A stretch of 64,000 nucleotides of DNA from Actinomadura rifamycini DSM 43936. GTDB lineage: Bacteria > Actinomycetota > Actinomycetes > Streptosporangiales > Streptosporangiaceae. The stretch is from positions 38,559-102,558 of the forward strand of contig NZ_KE384300.1 of the NCBI RefSeq assembly GCF_000425065.1, read 5' to 3'. Of the stretch, positions 48,952-58,314 are shown piece after piece (position 1 is the stretch's first letter; each line of letters opens with the position of its first letter). The position numbers and the translations under genes were made by a program. The notes under the pieces were generated by a model that was not told where the DNA came from, made no database searches, and saw nothing but the letters and a program-made list of their open reading frames with translations.

Positions 48952-50190
48952 TCAGCGGCGCGGCAGCCGGTTGATCGCCGCGAGCGCGAGCTCCTGGGTC
49001 CGGGTCAGCCCCTCCGGCGGCGCCTCCGGCCCGGACGCCCGCGCCGCGCCGCCGACCTGCGCCTTCGCGCTCAGCCCGTACGACAGGAACAGCAGGATGA
49101 CGAACCCGGCCAGATACAGCAGGTGCTCCAGCAGCCCGCCCCAGCGCGCGTTGAACACGTCCAGGACGGCGAACAGCGCGAAGCCCGCCATCCATCCGGC
49201 CAGCGGCGGCACGAACCAGGTGTCGCGGCGGCGCGCGACCGCCGCCGCGGTGAGCAGCACCAGCAGCACCTGGACCGCCTTCGCCAGGACGAGGATCGCC
49301 CCGGACGGGCCGGACGCGAAGTAGTCCCCGACCTCCTCGCGCCGGTCGCCCCACAGCAGCGCCCCGCTGATCAGGCTCATCACCCCGTAGGCGAGGAGGA
49401 ACACGCCCACGGTGTAGTGCTGCCGGTGCCACGTCGGGCTCTCCCCGGGCGCGGCCGCCCCGCTCGTCCCGCCCTGCACGGGCGGCGCGGGAGCCGGCGA
49501 CGGGGAGGGGGAGGGGCGCGGTGCCGGGACGGACGGCGCGGCCGCCGGGGCAGCGGGCTCGGGCGCCGGGAGCGGAGCCGGGGCCGTCGCGTCCGCCGGA
49601 TCGGCGGGCTCGGCCGGTTCGGCGGGCCGCGGCACGGACGGGAGCGGCGCGGGCCGCGTCGCCTCCGCCTCAGCAACGGGCTCTGCAACGGGTTCCGCGG
49701 CGGGCTCCGGGGCGGGCTCCGGGGCCGCGTCCGCCGCTTCGTCCTCGGGCGGCGCCGCCGGGAGCGGCGCGGGCCGCGTCGCCTCGGGCCCGGACGCGGC
49801 GGGCGGCCCGTCCTCCGGGTCCTCGGCGCCGTCACCGCCGGACGGCGCGGGCAGTTCGGCCGTCCAGCCCTCCTTCGGCACCCGCGGGGACGGCCCGTCC
49901 ACGAGGGTCTGCCCGGCGACCAGCTCGTCGCCGGCCTCGGCACCGGTCTCGGCACCGGCCTCGGCGTCGGGCTCGGCGTCGGGCTCGTCATCCGGGCCGT
50001 CGGCCGCCCCGCCGCCGGTCTCCTCGCCGGCGTCGTGGACGGTGTCCCCGGCGGCCGCGTCCCCGGCGGCCGTGTCCCCGGCCGCCTCGTCGCGGGTCTC
50101 GTCCTCGGCCGCCGCGGTCTGCCCCGGCACGCCGTCGCGCTTCGGCAGCCGCTGGTCCGGCCGTGTCCGCTCCGCCTCGGCGCCGCCCAC
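48952..50190 (-). CDS. Pro/Ala/Glu-rich membrane protein
   Basis: A 412-residue protein. The first 250 residues are acidic and Pro/Ala-rich, with three copies of an (E/D)AT(R/A)PAPLP motif. They are almost certainly disordered. The last 150 residues carry four membrane segments: YTVGVFLLAYGVMSLISGALL, then AILVLAKAVQVLLVLLTAAAVA, FVPPLAGWMAGFALFAVLDVF and LLEHLLYLAGFVILLFLSYGL. GTG 50190 is the most likely start; frames further up run antisense to the next gene. Function unknown. Confidence 0.7.
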   Translation of the reverse strand: MGGAEAERTRPDQRLPKRDGVPGQTAAAEDETRDEAAGDTAAGDAAAGDTVHDAGEETGGGAADGPDDEPDAEPDAEAGAETGAEAGDELVAGQTLVDGPSPRVPKEGWTAELPAPSGGDGAEDPEDGPPAASGPEATRPAPLPAAPPEDEAADAAPEPAPEPAAEPVAEPVAEAEATRPAPLPSVPRPAEPAEPADPADATAPAPLPAPEPAAPAAAPSVPAPRPSPSPSPAPAPPVQGGTSGAAAPGESPTWHRQHYTVGVFLLAYGVMSLISGALLWGDRREEVGDYFASGPSGAILVLAKAVQVLLVLLTAAAVARRRDTWFVPPLAGWMAGFALFAVLDVFNARWGGLLEHLLYLAGFVILLFLSYGLSAKAQVGGAARASGPEAPPEGLTRTQELALAAINRLPRR

Positions 50191-50379
50191 GTCATCGCCC
50201 CCATCTCGCCGCTTGCCGTCTGCAATGCGCAAGATATCCCGGATGGCGGGCCGTCCGTCGGCGCGCCGCGCCCGTCCGTCGCGGCGCGCCCCGCTGACCT
50301 GCCCGAAGTGCTTGCACCCGGGCCGCGGACACGGAAAGGTGACTCCTCGTCGGGCCGCCGGATCCACGAAGGAACGAGG

Positions 50380-50679
50380 ATGACGCCTGACGGCATGGAG
50401 CCCGCGACGCCGACGAAGTCGCGGATCGAATACCTGGAAGAGCTCGGCGACGCGCTGTCCGCCCGCGGCTTCCGCGTGCGGCTCACGCTGCCCCGCGGGC
50501 AGTCGCCCGCGCTGCACGTGGCGAACCCGGACGCGTCCGCCCTGACCGAGAACATCCTCGTCGAGGAGGCCGCCGACGGCTGGTGGTTCTGGTGGTCGTG
50601 GTCCGAGCGGATCACCCCGGCCGACGACGTCGCCGGCGCGGCCGCCCGCATCGCCGCCGTGCTCGCGTCGCCGCTCTGA
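50380..50679 (+). CDS. Small WW-rich hypothetical protein
   Basis: A 99-residue protein: RIEYLEELGDALSARGFRVRLTLPRGQSPALHVANPDASALTENILVEEAADGWWFWWSWSERITPADDVAGAAARIAAVL-type sequence with the WWFWWSW run at its centre. Small proteins with this WWFWWSW pattern are common in actinomycetes, often near XRE regulators, from memory. ATG 50380 is used; ATG 50395 is an alternative. Function unknown. It converges on the next gene with a 9-nt gap. Confidence 0.7.
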   Translation: MTPDGMEPATPTKSRIEYLEELGDALSARGFRVRLTLPRGQSPALHVANPDASALTENILVEEAADGWWFWWSWSERITPADDVAGAAARIAAVLASPL

Positions 50680-50688
50680 CGCGCCGGT

Positions 50689-52500
50689 TCAGCAGCGGAA
50701 CCACGTGGTCGGGCGGTACTCGTAGACGGTGTTCTCGTCGGCCATCACCAGGGCGAGCGCGCCCGCCATGGCCTCGGCCCCGCGGCGGTGCGCCCGGTAC
50801 TCGTCGGGCGACAGGGGCCGCAGGCCGAACGCCTCCGCGGCCTCGTCGTCCGCCTTCTCGGGGTCGCGGCCGTCGGGGTCCGCGCTGACCATGAACCGCA
50901 GGGCCTCCTCCAGGTCGCGGCCGAGCACCTGGTAGCCGCCCTCGGAGTCGGCGTACAGGACGGGGCGCCGGGGGCCGTCGCCGCACAGGAAGTACGTGCC
51001 GCCCGTGCCGTGCCCGGCGAACGCGTACAGCGGGGCCCCGCAGTACAGGTGCACGGCTTCGACGTGCTCGTGCGGCAGCGCGCAGTCGAGCCCGGCGAGG
51101 AGGTCCCGCAGCTCCTCGCTCTCCCAGACACGCGTCAGCAGTTCGGGCAGCGGCGCCGGCTCGGGCGCGCCGAAACCGAGCCAGCCCGCGGCCTCCAGCG
51201 GGTCCGCCGCGTCGGCGGGCACCAGGATCGCGGCGCCGTCCCAGGCGCCGCCGGACCGCACCACCACGCGGGCGTCCCGGCCGAGCAGCACCGCCGGGAC
51301 GTCGTGCAGCGTCAGCGCGCAGCCCGGGTCACCGGGGTCGGGCACGGGCCCGGCCACGCGGGCCAGCGGCGCCTCGGCGGCGAAGCGCGCCCAGCCCAGC
51401 CGGTCGACCGCGCAGCGCCGCAGGTCGGGCGCGATCCGGTCGGCCGGGAGGGCGGCGGCGTACGAGGCGGCGCCGAACTCCCGCACCGCGCGGCCCCGCA
51501 GTTCCTCGTCGGACGCCCGGACGACGTCCTCCGCGCTCCACCCGGGATCGACGAGCCCGGCCGGCACGAGCCCGCCGCCCCAGCAGTGGTGGGCGAAGCC
51601 GTCCGCGTACCGGACGGCGGGGCCGTCCTCCCGGTGCAGCCGCCCCAGCTGGTCGGTGTGCACCTCGGCCGGGGGAGCGGCCACCACGGCGATGCCGCCG
51701 AGCGCCCACCACCAGCCGACGGCCGGGACCATGCGCAGCCGGGCGGACAGGTCGCCGGTCGCGGGGACGCCGCCGCGGCGCGCCGCCGCGAGGATGAGCA
51801 GCGCGTGGTGGTCCGGTGCGCGCACCGCCTCCCACACCCGCCGCCACCGCTTCCAGTCGTCCGGCCGGGGCTCCGCGGCGCAGGAGCGGAGCGCCGCGGA
51901 CACCGCGTCCCAGTGCGCGGCGGGGAAGGCCGGGCGCAGGTCCCGCAGCAGCCGCTCGTGCGCCCGCGCGGCGACCGCGGCGAAGCGGCCGGGATCGCCG
52001 GGCGACAGCGCCTCCTCCTTGAAGCGGTGGGCGACGGCGGTGCTGACCGCCCAGGCGGGCTCGCCGACCCGGCCGAGGACGGCCCGCACGTCCGGATCGT
52101 CCAGGTCGTAGGACAGCTTGTAGGCCGAATCCATCGCCGGGACCCGCCACCGCGCGGCGAGAGGCTCGTCCTCCTCGAAGGGGGAGGGCTCCGGTCCGCC
52201 GAAGGTCCCGTACGCCCCCTCCAGGCGCGGCGTGGCCGCGTGGACCCAGCGGGCGCGGGCCTCGGGGTGGCGGGCGGGGTCCAGATGCTCGTGGCCGTAG
52301 AGCAGGGTCCGCGCCGCTATCGCCCCGGCCAGGGGCGAGTCGAGCCAGACGACGGCTTCGGGGCGTCCCCACCCGCGGGCCTCGTACAGTTCCGCGATGG
52401 CCCGTTCGGCGTCGCCGCGGTCCGGAGCGGCCACGGCGGCCTCCCACCGCCCGCACAGCTCGTCGACGAGGCGTCCGGCGCCGGTTCCTGCTGAGGTCAT
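50689..52500 (-). CDS. DUF6745-like hypothetical protein
   Basis: A 603-residue cytoplasmic protein. The first half resembles the DUF6745 type (LYEARGWGRPEAVVWLDSPLAGAIAARTLL, and HTDQLGRLHREDGPAVRYADGFAHHCWGGGLVP). The second half (from about residue 420) has SMI1/SUKH-like features by eye: a LLARVWES-type helix, AVHLYCGAPLYAFAGHGTGGTYFLCGDGPRRPVLYADSEGG. SUKH-type domains act in toxin immunity, but this is only a suggestion. The start follows GGAGAG. Confidence 0.65.
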   Translation of the reverse strand: MTSAGTGAGRLVDELCGRWEAAVAAPDRGDAERAIAELYEARGWGRPEAVVWLDSPLAGAIAARTLLYGHEHLDPARHPEARARWVHAATPRLEGAYGTFGGPEPSPFEEDEPLAARWRVPAMDSAYKLSYDLDDPDVRAVLGRVGEPAWAVSTAVAHRFKEEALSPGDPGRFAAVAARAHERLLRDLRPAFPAAHWDAVSAALRSCAAEPRPDDWKRWRRVWEAVRAPDHHALLILAAARRGGVPATGDLSARLRMVPAVGWWWALGGIAVVAAPPAEVHTDQLGRLHREDGPAVRYADGFAHHCWGGGLVPAGLVDPGWSAEDVVRASDEELRGRAVREFGAASYAAALPADRIAPDLRRCAVDRLGWARFAAEAPLARVAGPVPDPGDPGCALTLHDVPAVLLGRDARVVVRSGGAWDGAAILVPADAADPLEAAGWLGFGAPEPAPLPELLTRVWESEELRDLLAGLDCALPHEHVEAVHLYCGAPLYAFAGHGTGGTYFLCGDGPRRPVLYADSEGGYQVLGRDLEEALRFMVSADPDGRDPEKADDEAAEAFGLRPLSPDEYRAHRRGAEAMAGALALVMADENTVYEYRPTTWFRC

Positions 52501-52848
52501 CGATGGCTCTCCGCGTTCGTCGCGACAGGTCCCTTCTCAGAGCCGCACCGCGCCGCGCCGGTTCCGGGGGCGCGCGGAACCGGGGAATGTTGATCCGGCG
52601 AACAATCCGGAGTCCGTGCCGGTCATGGCCTTGATCAGGTCGTTCGCCGGTGACGTGCGGTTCGCCTCGTGTTACTTGATTGTTACTGCCCACAACAAAT
52701 TGGGCCGGGTCCGGGTCTGGTGCGACGGCCGGACGGGGCATATGTTGCGGGGCACAACATTCACGCCGGTGCAGGACGGGCCCGCACACCGGCGGGGACA
52801 ACCCCCGAGGCCGCTCTGCGGCCGACCCCCCAGAAAGGACCCGGGCAC
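52501..52848. promoter_or_regulatory. Control region of the sugar ABC operon
   Basis: About 350 nt without a gene. Two dyads lie here: TTGTT (52680-52684) with AACAA (52694-52698), and ATGTTG (52742-52747) with CAACAT (52755-52760), both of the form TTG...CAA. ROK regulators bind AT-rich dyads of this kind, so they are candidate sites for the ROK protein at the operon end. The left part also serves the divergent gene at 52500. Confidence 0.45.
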
Positions 52849-53931
52849 ATGCGCAAGGGGATCCTCCGCCTGGCGGCGGCGTCCGCCGCCGCGGCACTGT
52901 CGCTCACGTCGCTCACCGCCTGCGGGGACGACTCCGAGGGCGGCGCGACCGGCACGGCCGAGGGCAAGATCGGCGTGATCCTGCCCGACACGACGTCGTC
53001 GGACCGGTACGAGAGCTTCGACCGCCCGTACCTGGCCGAGGCGTTCAAGGCGGCGGGCGTCGAGTACGACATCCAGAACGCCGAGGGCTCGGCCCAGCGG
53101 TTCCAGACGATCGCCGAGCAGATGCTCACCAACGGCGTCACCGTCCTCATCGTGGACGGCATCGACTCCAACTCGGCCGCGGCCGTGCAGCGCCTGGCGA
53201 AGAACCGGGGCGTGCCGACGATCGACTACGACCGGCTCACGCTCGGCGGCGTCGCCGACTACTACGTGTCGTTCGACAACGTGGTCGTCGGCCAGCACCT
53301 CGGCAAGGGCCTCCAGGAGTGCCTCGGCGACGAGCAGGCGAACATCGCCTACCTGAACGGCGCTCCGACCGACAACAACGCGACGCTCTTCGCGCAGGGC
53401 TACCACGGCGTCCTCGACAAGGTCGCGAACTACAAGAAGGTCGCGGAGCAGGCCGTCCCGGACTGGAAGGCCGAGGAGGCCGCCACGCTCTTCGAGCAGA
53501 TGTGGACCGAGCAGAAGGGCGAGATCGACGGCGTGCTCGCCGCCAACGACGGCATCGGCAACGCGGTCATCTCGATCCTGAAGAAGAACCGGGCCGCCGG
53601 AGAGGTCGCCGTCACCGGCCAGGACGCCACCCTGCAGGGCCTGCAGAACATCCTGGACGGCAACCAGTGCATGACCGTCTACAAGCCGATCAAGCAGGAG
53701 GCGGACGCCGCCGCGAAGCTCGCCGTGTCGCTGCTGAACGGCGAGAAGGGCGAGACGAACGGCACCGTCAAGGACCCGAAGGGCGACCGCGACGTCCCGT
53801 CGGTGCTGCTCGAGCCGATCACCGTCACCGAGAAGAACATCAAGCAGGTCGTCGACGACGGCTTCGTGAAGGCCGCGGAGCTGTGCGCGGGCGCCTACGC
53901 GCAGAAGTGCAAGGACGCCGGCGTCCAGTGA
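52849..53931 (+). CDS. Sugar ABC transporter substrate-binding lipoprotein
   Basis: A 360-residue periplasmic-type binding protein of the XylF/RbsB group. The lipobox is SLTACG at about residues 20-25. Typical segments are KIGVILPDTTSSDRYESFDRPYLAEAF, IAEQMLTNGVTVLIVDGIDSNSAAA, GVPTIDYDRLTLGGVADYYVSFDN, VLAANDGIGNAVISILKK and VTGQDATLQGLQNILDGNQCMTVYKPIKQEA. The pattern is closest to xylose-type binders, by memory. It heads the operon, and a large hairpin separates it from the ATPase gene. Confidence 0.92.
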   Translation: MRKGILRLAAASAAAALSLTSLTACGDDSEGGATGTAEGKIGVILPDTTSSDRYESFDRPYLAEAFKAAGVEYDIQNAEGSAQRFQTIAEQMLTNGVTVLIVDGIDSNSAAAVQRLAKNRGVPTIDYDRLTLGGVADYYVSFDNVVVGQHLGKGLQECLGDEQANIAYLNGAPTDNNATLFAQGYHGVLDKVANYKKVAEQAVPDWKAEEAATLFEQMWTEQKGEIDGVLAANDGIGNAVISILKKNRAAGEVAVTGQDATLQGLQNILDGNQCMTVYKPIKQEADAAAKLAVSLLNGEKGETNGTVKDPKGDRDVPSVLLEPITVTEKNIKQVVDDGFVKAAELCAGAYAQKCKDAGVQ

Positions 53932-53948
53932 CGGCTCCCCGTTGACCT

Positions 53949-54019
53949 CGTGGCGGGCCCCCGCTCCCCCGAGCGCCCCGGGTGCCCGGAACCCCGGGAC
54001 GCTCAGGGGGCCCGCCACG
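53949..54019 (+). terminator. Large intercistronic stem-loop after the binding protein
   Basis: CGTGGCGGGCCCCC (53949-53962) pairs with GGGGGCCCGCCACG (54006-54019). Inside it GAGCGCCCCGGG (53971-53982) pairs with CCCCGGGACGCTC (53992-54004) with one bulged A. Such stems after binding-protein genes usually stabilise that mRNA and reduce read-through, so binding protein is made in excess over ATPase and permease. Confidence 0.8.
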
Positions 54020-54043
54020 GGCACGACCCCTGGAAGGAAACAC

Positions 54044-54829
54044 GTGGCAGACAACGGTGACCCCGTACTGCGCCTGACCGGGCTCAACAAGAGCTTCGGC
54101 CCCGTCCACGTGCTGCACGACGTGGACTTCGCGGTGCGGCGCGGGGAGGTGATGGCCCTCGTCGGCGACAACGGCGCGGGAAAGTCCACCCTCATCAAGT
54201 GCATCGCCGGGATCCATCCCGTCGACTCGGGCCGGATCGAGTTCGAGGGCCGCCCGGTGACCATCGACGGCCCGCGCGCCGCCGCCGACCTCGGCATCGA
54301 GGTCGTCTACCAGGACCTCGCGCTCGCCGACAACCTCGACATCGTCCAGAACATGTTCCTCGGCCGGGAGCGGCGGAAGTTCGCCGTGCTGGACGAGGCG
54401 TCCATGGAGAAGGCGGCCCGCGAGACGCTCGCGCGGCTGTCGGTCCGGACGGTCAAGTCGGTGCGGCAGCAGGTGTCGAACCTGTCGGGCGGGCAGCGGC
54501 AGACGGTCGCCATCGCCAAGGCCGCCCTGTGGGAGTCGAAGGTCGTCATCCTGGACGAGCCGACGGCCGCGCTCGGCGTCGCGCAGACCGAGCAGGTGCT
54601 GGACCTGGTGCGGCGGCTCGCCGACACCGGCCACGCCGTCGTGCTGATCTCGCACAACATGAACGACGTGTTCGAGGTGGCCGACCGGATCACCGCCCTC
54701 TACCTCGGACGGGTCGCGGCGGACGTCGCGTGCTCCGAGGTCACCCACGGCCAGGTCGTGGAGCTCATCACCGCCGGCCGTTCCGGCGATCTCGGCCTCG
54801 CGCCGACGACCGCCGCCGAGAACATCTGA
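54044..54829 (+). CDS. Sugar ABC transporter ATPase, single domain (1)
   Basis: A 261-residue ATPase. Walker A is GDNGAGKSTLIKC, the Q-loop YQDLALADNL, the signature LSGGQRQTVAIAKA, Walker B VVILDEPTAALG, and the switch His is in VLISHNMNDVFEVADRI. It is a single nucleotide-binding domain, unlike RbsA/XylG proteins that fuse two. GTG 54044 follows GGAAGGAAACAC. A second complete paralogue lies after the permease at 56315. Confidence 0.93.
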   Translation: MADNGDPVLRLTGLNKSFGPVHVLHDVDFAVRRGEVMALVGDNGAGKSTLIKCIAGIHPVDSGRIEFEGRPVTIDGPRAAADLGIEVVYQDLALADNLDIVQNMFLGRERRKFAVLDEASMEKAARETLARLSVRTVKSVRQQVSNLSGGQRQTVAIAKAALWESKVVILDEPTAALGVAQTEQVLDLVRRLADTGHAVVLISHNMNDVFEVADRITALYLGRVAADVACSEVTHGQVVELITAGRSGDLGLAPTTAAENI

Positions 54830-54842
54830 AAAGGGGCAGCAG

Positions 54843-56126
54843 GTGTCCACCGAAATCCCCGAAGGCAAGAAGGCCGCCGTGCGGCTGGCGGACTCGGACT
54901 TCGCCACCGACCTGCGCGAGCACGACCTGCGATCGGCGCTGCTCGACTACTGGGGCCGGCTGCGGGCCGGCGAGCTCGGCGCCCTGCCCGCCGCGCTCGG
55001 CCTGATCTCCCTGGTCGTCCTGTTCACCGCCCTCAAACCCGAGACCTTCCTGAGCAACACCAACATCGCGAACCTGTTCACCCAGGCGCTGCCCATCTCG
55101 CTGCTCGCGATGGGCCTGGTGTTCGTGCTGCTCCTCGGCGAGATCGACCTGTCGGCGGGCGTGACGAGCGGCGTCACCGCGGCGGTCCTGGCCAAGCTGC
55201 TCACCGACGCCGGGTACGCCTGGCCGGTCGCGGTGATCAGCGCCCTCGCCGCCGGGATCGTCATCGGCGCCGTGATCGGCTGGCTGGTCGCGGTGGTGCG
55301 GATCCCCTCGTTCGTCGTCACGCTCGCGTTCTTCCTCGGCCTCCAGGGCGTCATCCTGTGGCTCATCGGCGAGGGCGGCACGGTCGCCGTCCGCGACGAC
55401 GTCATCGTGGCGCTCGCCAACCGCAACATGCCGATCTGGCTGGGCTGGACGCTCGCCATCGCCTGCTCGGGCGGCTACGCGGGCCTGCAGCTGCTGCGCT
55501 GGCGGCGGCAGCGGACCGCGGGCCTGCACTCCCGCCCGCTGCAGCTCGTCCTGCTCCAGTCCGGCGCCATCGCCGCGGCGCTGCTGATCGGCACCGCCGT
55601 GCTGAGCGTCGACCGCGCGCCCAGCCCGCTGGCCGTGGTCGCGGGCGTCCCGTGGGGCGTGCTGCTCGTCGGCGTCCTGCTGATCGGCTGCACGTTCGTC
55701 CTCACCCGGACGCCGTTCGGACGGCACGTGTACGCGGTCGGCGGCAACGCGGAGGCGGCCCGGCGGGCCGGCATCAACGTCACCCGCATCCGGATCTCCG
55801 TCTTCATGATCGGGTCGGGGCTGGCGGCGGTCAGCGGCATCGTCGCGGCGTCCCGGCTGATGTCGGTCAACACCGCGGCGGGCGGCGGCGACACGCTGCT
55901 GTACGCGGTGGGCGCCGCGGTGATCGGCGGGACGAGCCTGTTCGGCGGCCGCGGCAAGGCGCGGGACGCGATCCTCGGCGGCCTGGTCATCGCGATGATC
56001 CAGAACGGGCTCGGGCTGATCGGGACGTCGGCGTACCTGACGCTGCTCATCACCGGCCTCGTGCTGCTGTTCGCCGCGAGCATCGACGCGCTGGCCCGCC
56101 GTCGGCGCAGCGCCACGGGCAGATGA
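54843..56126 (+). CDS. Sugar ABC transporter permease
   Basis: A 427-residue permease of the XylH/RbsC group with about ten membrane segments. Signature segments are LGEIDLSAGVTSGVTAAVLAKLL, RTPFGRHVYAVGGNAEAARRAGINV (coupling region) and TAAGGGDTLLYAVGAAVIGGTSLFGGRGKARDAILGGLVIAMIQNGLGLIG. A charged N-terminus of about 45 residues precedes the first helix, as in XylH. GTG 54843 follows AAAAGGGG, 13 nt after the first ATPase gene. A homodimer with two ATPase domains is expected. Confidence 0.93.
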   Translation: MSTEIPEGKKAAVRLADSDFATDLREHDLRSALLDYWGRLRAGELGALPAALGLISLVVLFTALKPETFLSNTNIANLFTQALPISLLAMGLVFVLLLGEIDLSAGVTSGVTAAVLAKLLTDAGYAWPVAVISALAAGIVIGAVIGWLVAVVRIPSFVVTLAFFLGLQGVILWLIGEGGTVAVRDDVIVALANRNMPIWLGWTLAIACSGGYAGLQLLRWRRQRTAGLHSRPLQLVLLQSGAIAAALLIGTAVLSVDRAPSPLAVVAGVPWGVLLVGVLLIGCTFVLTRTPFGRHVYAVGGNAEAARRAGINVTRIRISVFMIGSGLAAVSGIVAASRLMSVNTAAGGGDTLLYAVGAAVIGGTSLFGGRGKARDAILGGLVIAMIQNGLGLIGTSAYLTLLITGLVLLFAASIDALARRRRSATGR

Positions 56127-56314
56127 ACCGGCCCGGCGACCACCGGGAGCCGATGGCGCGCGCCGTCGGCTCCCCGGTCGCGCCCGCCGGCCCGTCCGGG
56201 TTCCCCGCCCCGGACGGGCCCGCGGGCGTTTCCGCGCCGTGGGCCACCGCTGATACGCTCGGCGTCCACGGCCGCGCGGGACGCGGCGGCGCGGCACGGT
56301 GGGAGCCCAGCGGG

Positions 56315-57073
56315 ATGTCCGGTACTCCTGTTCTCGACCTGCGCGGCATCGACAAGAGCTTCGGTTCGGTCCAGGTGCTGCACGACGTCTCCTTCGCGGC
56401 CCATCCGGGCGAGGTCACCGCCCTCGTCGGCGACAACGGCGCCGGCAAGACCACCCTCGTCAAGTGCATCGGCGGCGTCCACGCGATCGACCGCGGCGAG
56501 TACCGCTTCGAGGGGCGCCCGGTGCGGCTCGGCAGCCCCCGCGCGGCGTCGTCCCTCGGCATCGAGGTCGTCCACCAGGACCTCGCGCTGTGCGAGAACC
56601 TCGACGTCGTGGAGAACCTCTTCCTCGGCCGGGAGCGGCGCCGCGGCCTCGCGCTGGACGAGGAGGCCATGGAGGACATGGCGCGCCGCACCCTCTCGGG
56701 CCTGTCGGTCCGGACGGTCGACTCGGTGCGGCGGCGGGTGGCGCACCTGTCGGGCGGGCAGCGGCAGACGGTCGCGATCGCCCGCGCCGTCCTGTGGGAC
56801 TGCAAGGTCGTCGTCCTGGACGAGCCCGCGGCGGCGCTCGGCGTCGTGCAGACCCAGCAGGTCCTGGAGATCGTGCGGCGGCTCGCCGACCGGGGCCTCG
56901 CGGTCGTGCTGATCTCGCACAACATGAACGACGTGTTCGCCGTCTCCGACCGCATCTGCGCGCTCTACCTCGGCCGGACCGCCGCGCAGGTGCGGACGGC
57001 CGACGTGACGCACCGGCAGGTCGTCGAACTGATCACCTCGGGCGTCAGCGGCGATCTGGGGCTGCGCCGATGA
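56315..57073 (+). CDS. Sugar ABC transporter ATPase, single domain (2)
   Basis: A 252-residue paralogue of the ATPase at 54044, with the same motif order: GDNGAGKTTLVKC, HQDLALCENL, LSGGQRQTVAIARA, VVVLDEPAAALG (Ala in place of Thr after Pro) and LISHNMNDVFAVSDRI. ATG 56315 follows GGGAG. A TACGCT hexamer at 56254-56259 in the 188-nt gap after the permease may give it its own promoter. A long frame from ATG 56123 overlapping the permease stop is possible, but the extra residues look non-coding. It overlaps the ROK start by 4 nt. Confidence 0.92.
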   Translation: MSGTPVLDLRGIDKSFGSVQVLHDVSFAAHPGEVTALVGDNGAGKTTLVKCIGGVHAIDRGEYRFEGRPVRLGSPRAASSLGIEVVHQDLALCENLDVVENLFLGRERRRGLALDEEAMEDMARRTLSGLSVRTVDSVRRRVAHLSGGQRQTVAIARAVLWDCKVVVLDEPAAALGVVQTQQVLEIVRRLADRGLAVVLISHNMNDVFAVSDRICALYLGRTAAQVRTADVTHRQVVELITSGVSGDLGLRR

Positions 57074-58296
57074 GGGCGGGACCGTCGCAGGAGGACGTCC
57101 GGCGGCACAACCTCGGGACGCTGCTGCGCTTCGTGCACCTGCGGGGACCCGCGTCCCGCGCGACGCTCGCCGAGTCGCTGGGCCTCAACCGCAGCACGAT
57201 CATGGCGCTGACGTCCGACCTGACCGCGGCCGGGCTGGTCCGCGAGGAGCTGCCGCGGGGGCCCGGGCGGCGCGCCGGGCGCCCGTCGCTCGTCGTCCGG
57301 CCGGAGTCCACCCGCGTGTACGTGCTGGCGTTCGAGGTCGCGGTGGACCGGTTCGTCGTCGCGCGGGTCGGACTCGGCGGGGTGATCCTGGACCGGCGGG
57401 AGGGCCGCCGGGCCCGCGACTCAGACCCGGCCGAGCTGCTCGGCACGCTCGTGGCGGGCGCTCGCTCGCTCGTCCGCAAGGCCGAGCGGGACGCGGTCTG
57501 CGTCGGCGCCGCGGTGGGCTTCCCGGGAACGGTCCGCCGCGCCGACGACGCGATCATGTTCGGCCCGAACCTGGACGTCGGCGACCTCCCGCTGGGCGAC
57601 GCGCTGTCCCGCCGCCTCGGCCTCGGCATCCCCGTGTCGGTCTGCAACGACGCCAACCTGGGCGCGCTCGCCGAGCACGAGCGGGGTACCGGGGTCGGCT
57701 GCGACAACCTCATCTACCTGCACGGCGACGTCGGCGTCGGCGGCGGGATCATCGTCGGCGGGCGGCTGCTCGGCGGCGACGAGGGGTTCGGCGGCGAGGT
57801 CGGGCACATGGTCGTGAACCCGGGCGGGCGGCGCTGCGCGTGCGGGTCGAAGGGCTGCCTGGAGGCGGAGGTGGGGGAGCGGACGCTGCTGTTCCACGCC
57901 GGCCGGGAGGAGCGCCCCGACCAGGTGGGGCGGGACGCGGTGCGCGCCGTCGTGGACGCCGCCGACCGGGGCGACATCGTGGCGCGGGAGGCGCTGCACC
58001 GCGTCGGGACGTGGCTCGGCCTCGGCGTCGCGAACCTGGTCAACATCTTCAACCCGGGCCTGGTGGTGTTCGGCGGGACGCTCCGCGACATCTACCTCGG
58101 GGCGGCCGCGCAGGTCCGCAGCGTGCTCGCGCAGGGCGCGCTGGCCGCGCCGCGCGACAAGGTCCGGCTGCGGACGGCCGCGCTGGGCGACGACACGACG
58201 CTCGTCGGCGCCGCCGAGTTCGCGTTCGCGGAGGTCCTGGCCGACCCGGTGCAGGTGCTGGCCCGGCTGCGGACGCCGGAGAACGAGCCCGTCTAG
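57070..58296 (+). CDS. ROK-family transcriptional regulator
   Basis: A 408-residue ROK protein. The N-terminal winged helix reads SRATLAESLGLNRSTIMALTSDLTAAGLVRE. The ROK sugar-kinase-like domain has GFPGTVRRADD, NDANLGALAEH, IYLHGDVGVGGGIIVGGRLLGGDEGFGGEVGH and the zinc motif CACGSKGCLE. It is probably the sugar-responsive regulator of this operon. The start overlaps the second ATPase stop (ATGA). Both regulator and transporter would then be switched together. Confidence 0.93.
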   Translation: MRAGPSQEDVRRHNLGTLLRFVHLRGPASRATLAESLGLNRSTIMALTSDLTAAGLVREELPRGPGRRAGRPSLVVRPESTRVYVLAFEVAVDRFVVARVGLGGVILDRREGRRARDSDPAELLGTLVAGARSLVRKAERDAVCVGAAVGFPGTVRRADDAIMFGPNLDVGDLPLGDALSRRLGLGIPVSVCNDANLGALAEHERGTGVGCDNLIYLHGDVGVGGGIIVGGRLLGGDEGFGGEVGHMVVNPGGRRCACGSKGCLEAEVGERTLLFHAGREERPDQVGRDAVRAVVDAADRGDIVAREALHRVGTWLGLGVANLVNIFNPGLVVFGGTLRDIYLGAAAQVRSVLAQGALAAPRDKVRLRTAALGDDTTLVGAAEFAFAEVLADPVQVLARLRTPENEPV

Positions 58297-58314
58297 GGGG
58301 CGCGGGCGCCGGGG

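Noticed and set aside
45013..48974. Frames of more than 1200 residues across the carboxypeptidase and dehydrogenase genes
   Set aside because: They read through two genes with clear motifs and have low-complexity Arg/Pro/Ala composition. GC-rich DNA produces such frames by chance.
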